A stretch of 7,559 nt of DNA from an uncultured Pirellulaceae bacterium (GTDB taxonomy: Bacteria; Planctomycetota; Planctomycetia; Pirellulales; Pirellulaceae), in contig CAMYNE010000085.1 of the NCBI GenBank assembly GCA_947259675.1, forward strand, positions 1 through 7,559. Reading direction: 5' to 3'. Under the pieces are notes generated by a model that saw only the letters and a program-made list of their open reading frames with translations, had not been told where the DNA came from and did no database searches. The translations under genes and the position numbers were made by a program. The number at the start of each line of letters is the position of its first letter. The first letter of the stretch is position 1. Of this stretch, positions 6,199 to 7,559 are shown in pieces.

Positions 6199-6789
6199 AT
6201 GAAAATCATAATCAGTTTGGTAGTTGCCGCTACCTTTTCGTATTGTTCGATTGCGTCGACCGATGCCGATACGAATACGACCGAGGGCAAGGCAGTTTCG
6301 GTATTAGAAACGGCGACCTTCGCCAGCGCGGGTTTCCAGGAAGGCGCCCCTACGCCGGCCCCGGTTCCACAAGAGCCGCCGGCTCCACCAGCGCCGGTTC
6401 CAGTACCGCAAGAGCCAGTGCAAGCGCCGGTACCTCAAGATGTCGCCCCAATGGAAATCGCGCCGCCTTATCAAGCTCCGTCTGTCATCGTCGACCAATC
6501 GATGTATCAGGTGCCCATGGCGAGTAACTGCTGTTCGTCCTGTTGCGTTACTCCTTGCTGTTGCCCCCCACCTCCACCAACCAATCAAACGTTTTGTCTG
6601 GTGGATCCCTGTGGTTGCACTTATGAGGCATGTGTTTGCGTCCCCGCATGTTGTGCAGGGCAACAGCCGTGCGTCACCTGGCGGAAAGGATTATTCCGTC
6701 GGCAAATAGCAACGTTATGCTGGGATTGCTGCGGTCACCAGGTGAAGGTAGTAATCACCAGACACGGCAAGGTGAAAGTCAAAGGCTAA
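6199..6789 (+). CDS. secreted Pro-rich, Cys-rich protein, candidate cell-envelope component
   Basis: This 196-residue protein belongs to no family I recognise. Residues 1-20 are a signal peptide (MK, then a hydrophobic stretch; cleavage likely near SIAS). Residues 50-81 are a Pro/Ala/Val/Gln linker with repeated PVPQEP units. Residues 111-178 contain 18 cysteines, often in CC or CCC clusters (111-112, 115-116, 120-122, 151-152, 177-178), with a PPPPP run at 123-127. The C terminus is basic and strand-like (QVKVVITRHGKVKVKG). Cys16 is not in a lipobox. An oxidised, cross-linked envelope or matrix protein is the simplest inference, since planctomycete walls have been described as rich in protein with cystine and proline. 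Metal binding is another possibility. The ATG has a good Shine-Dalgarno AAGGTGA (6186-6192) six bases upstream. It is monocistronic: a strong terminator follows the stop. Confidence 0.8.
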   Translation: MKIIISLVVAATFSYCSIASTDADTNTTEGKAVSVLETATFASAGFQEGAPTPAPVPQEPPAPPAPVPVPQEPVQAPVPQDVAPMEIAPPYQAPSVIVDQSMYQVPMASNCCSSCCVTPCCCPPPPPTNQTFCLVDPCGCTYEACVCVPACCAGQQPCVTWRKGLFRRQIATLCWDCCGHQVKVVITRHGKVKVKG

Positions 6790-6813
6790 CAAAGCGAATA
6801 CAAATGTTTCTGC

Positions 6814-6849
6814 AAAGAGGTTGCCAGGCAATGGCAGCCTCTTTTTTTT
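6814..6849 (+). terminator. strong Rho-independent terminator
   Basis: AGAGGTTGCCA (6816-6826) pairs with TGGCAGCCTCT (6832-6842) as an 11 bp stem with one G-U wobble and the loop GGCAA. Two more A-T pairs extend the base of the stem, and eight consecutive T (6842-6849) follow. It begins 24 bp after the stop of the Pro/Cys-rich gene and separates it from the sulfatase gene. It is the only textbook intrinsic terminator in the window. Confidence 0.93.
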
Positions 6850-6941
6850 GGTTATCAGTAATCCTGGACGAAGGCCACGCCGTCTATGGTAGGATTTATC
6901 CATCAAAATCGCGCAAGATAGATTAAAAGTTGGCAAACTCG
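6850..6941 (+). promoter_or_regulatory. short promoter-bearing gap before the sulfatase gene
   Basis: This 92 bp gap lies between the terminator T-run and the sulfatase ATG, so transcription of the sulfatase should start here. CTGGAC (about 6863) and the later TATGGT/TAGGAT text (about 6884-6896) could be -35 and -10 elements, but the spacing fits only loosely. No operator or riboswitch is evident. Confidence 0.3.
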
Positions 6942-7559
6942 ATGAATGCCTGCATCCTAAAACAAGTCATTTGTGTCCTGATGGTTCTTCAGTACGGAGC
7001 CATGCAACTGAACGCTGACGAGCGACCCAATTTCGTTTTCATTAACATCGATGATCTCGGCTACGCTGATATCGGTCCGTTTGGTTCGCAGCTTAATCGC
7101 ACACCGCATCTCGATCGGATGGCGAAACAAGGTCGCAAGCTGACCAGCTTTTATGCGGCTCCCGTTTGTTCTCCGTCTCGGGCGTCGTTGCTGACCGGTT
7201 GCTATCCCAAACGCTCGCTGAGCATTCCACACGTGCTGTTTCCTGGAAACGCCGTCGGTCTTGCGGCCGAAGAGATCACTTTAGCCGAATTGCTCAAAGA
7301 ACAAGGTTATGTAACGGCCTGTATTGGCAAATGGCATTTAGGCGATCAGCCAGAGTTTCTTCCCACTCGTCAGGGCTTTGATTATTTCTTTGGTCTTCCC
7401 TATTCCAACGACATGGGGCCGGCTGCGGATGGGGTGAAGAGTAATCTGGGAGCGCCGCTTCCCAAACCGAAAGGAAAAGGCAAAGGCCAACCACCATTGC
7501 CGTGGATGCGCAATGAAACGGTTCTTCAGCGCGTGCTTGCTGATGACCAGACGACGCTC
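6942..7559 (+). CDS. secreted type I sulfatase, N-terminal part (cut by window end)
   Basis: The frame is open for 206 codons to the window edge. Type I sulfatases hydrolyse sulfate esters, mostly on polysaccharides in marine planctomycetes. Residues 1-25 are a signal peptide with probable cleavage at LNA|DE, so it acts outside the cytoplasm. NFVFINIDDLGYADIG (30-45) supplies the metal-binding Asp37 and Asp38. VCSPSRASLLTG (75-86) is the sulfatase signature C-x-P-x-R with Cys76 as the residue converted to formylglycine by a sulfatase-maturing enzyme. GKWHLG (129-134) supplies Lys130 and His132. GFDYFFGLPYSNDMGP (145-160) continues the family pattern. A Lys/Gly/Pro-rich low-complexity insert lies at 171-187. 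The ATG at 6942 is chosen because it gives a complete signal peptide; ATG codons at 6981 and 7002 would destroy it. Shine-Dalgarno is weak. Whole proteins are usually about 450-550 residues, so more than half is missing. Its substrate cannot be told. Confidence 0.93.
   Translation, partial: MNACILKQVICVLMVLQYGAMQLNADERPNFVFINIDDLGYADIGPFGSQLNRTPHLDRMAKQGRKLTSFYAAPVCSPSRASLLTGCYPKRSLSIPHVLFPGNAVGLAAEEITLAELLKEQGYVTACIGKWHLGDQPEFLPTRQGFDYFFGLPYSNDMGPAADGVKSNLGAPLPKPKGKGKGQPPLPWMRNETVLQRVLADDQTTL

Noticed and set aside
6244..6246. Lipoprotein processing at Cys16 of the Pro/Cys-rich protein
   Set aside because: The residues before it (FSY) do not fit a lipobox, and a normal signal peptidase site lies shortly after.
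6440..6936. Other frames over and after the Pro/Cys-rich gene on both strands
   Set aside because: Several run through the intrinsic terminator and none has a signal peptide, domain or ribosome binding site.
6957..7497. Minus-strand and other plus-strand frames over the sulfatase
   Set aside because: The sulfatase frame carries the full signature set and is open from 6942 to the window end.

Overview
The window looks like chromosomal DNA of a planctomycete, most likely a Pirellulales or Rhodopirellula-like member. No single gene proves this. The case rests on the combination: a spondin-type exported protein with a PEP-CTERM tail, a membrane-anchored Hanks-type Ser/Thr kinase followed directly by an ECF sigma factor of the Sigma70_ECF (PF07638) type, a secreted Pro/Cys-rich protein, a secreted type I sulfatase, and GC-rich REP-like intergenic repeats. 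Base composition is moderate and several starts lack a strong Shine-Dalgarno sequence.

Layout. Positions 1-250 hold four copies of a GC-rich palindromic repeat, two in each orientation, ending at the 3' end of a minus-strand class I SAM methyltransferase gene (254-1324). Upstream of it on the same strand lie a doubtful 60-residue membrane ORF (1417-1599) and the spondin/PEP-CTERM gene (1604-2386). A 251 bp divergent promoter region (2387-2637) separates this leftward block from a rightward kinase (2638-4644) and ECF sigma factor (4669-5253) pair. A small DUF2007-type gene (5262-5537, minus) converges on the sigma gene with 8 bp between stop codons. About 660 bp follow without a gene I can defend. 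Then come a Pro/Cys-rich secreted protein (6199-6789) with a clear intrinsic terminator (6814-6849), and the 5' part of a sulfatase gene (6942 to the window end).

How the genes may work together. The kinase and sigma factor are almost certainly co-transcribed and probably form one signalling unit: a membrane sensor kinase with a cytoplasmic catalytic domain and a probable extracytoplasmic C-terminal region, plus the sigma factor whose activity it is expected to control. The divergent surface-protein gene is the nearest candidate target. The shared intergenic region has five GAAAC/GTTTC motifs, resembling the GAAAC core of many ECF -35 elements. This link is inference.

Most families here are recognisable. 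The less ordinary material is the REP/BIME-like repeat cluster, the GAAAC-rich divergent promoter, the Pro/Cys-rich envelope-protein candidate, and the unexplained block at about 5560-6185. I found no CRISPR array, tRNA, rRNA or intact mobile element, and nothing I would confidently call a new system.
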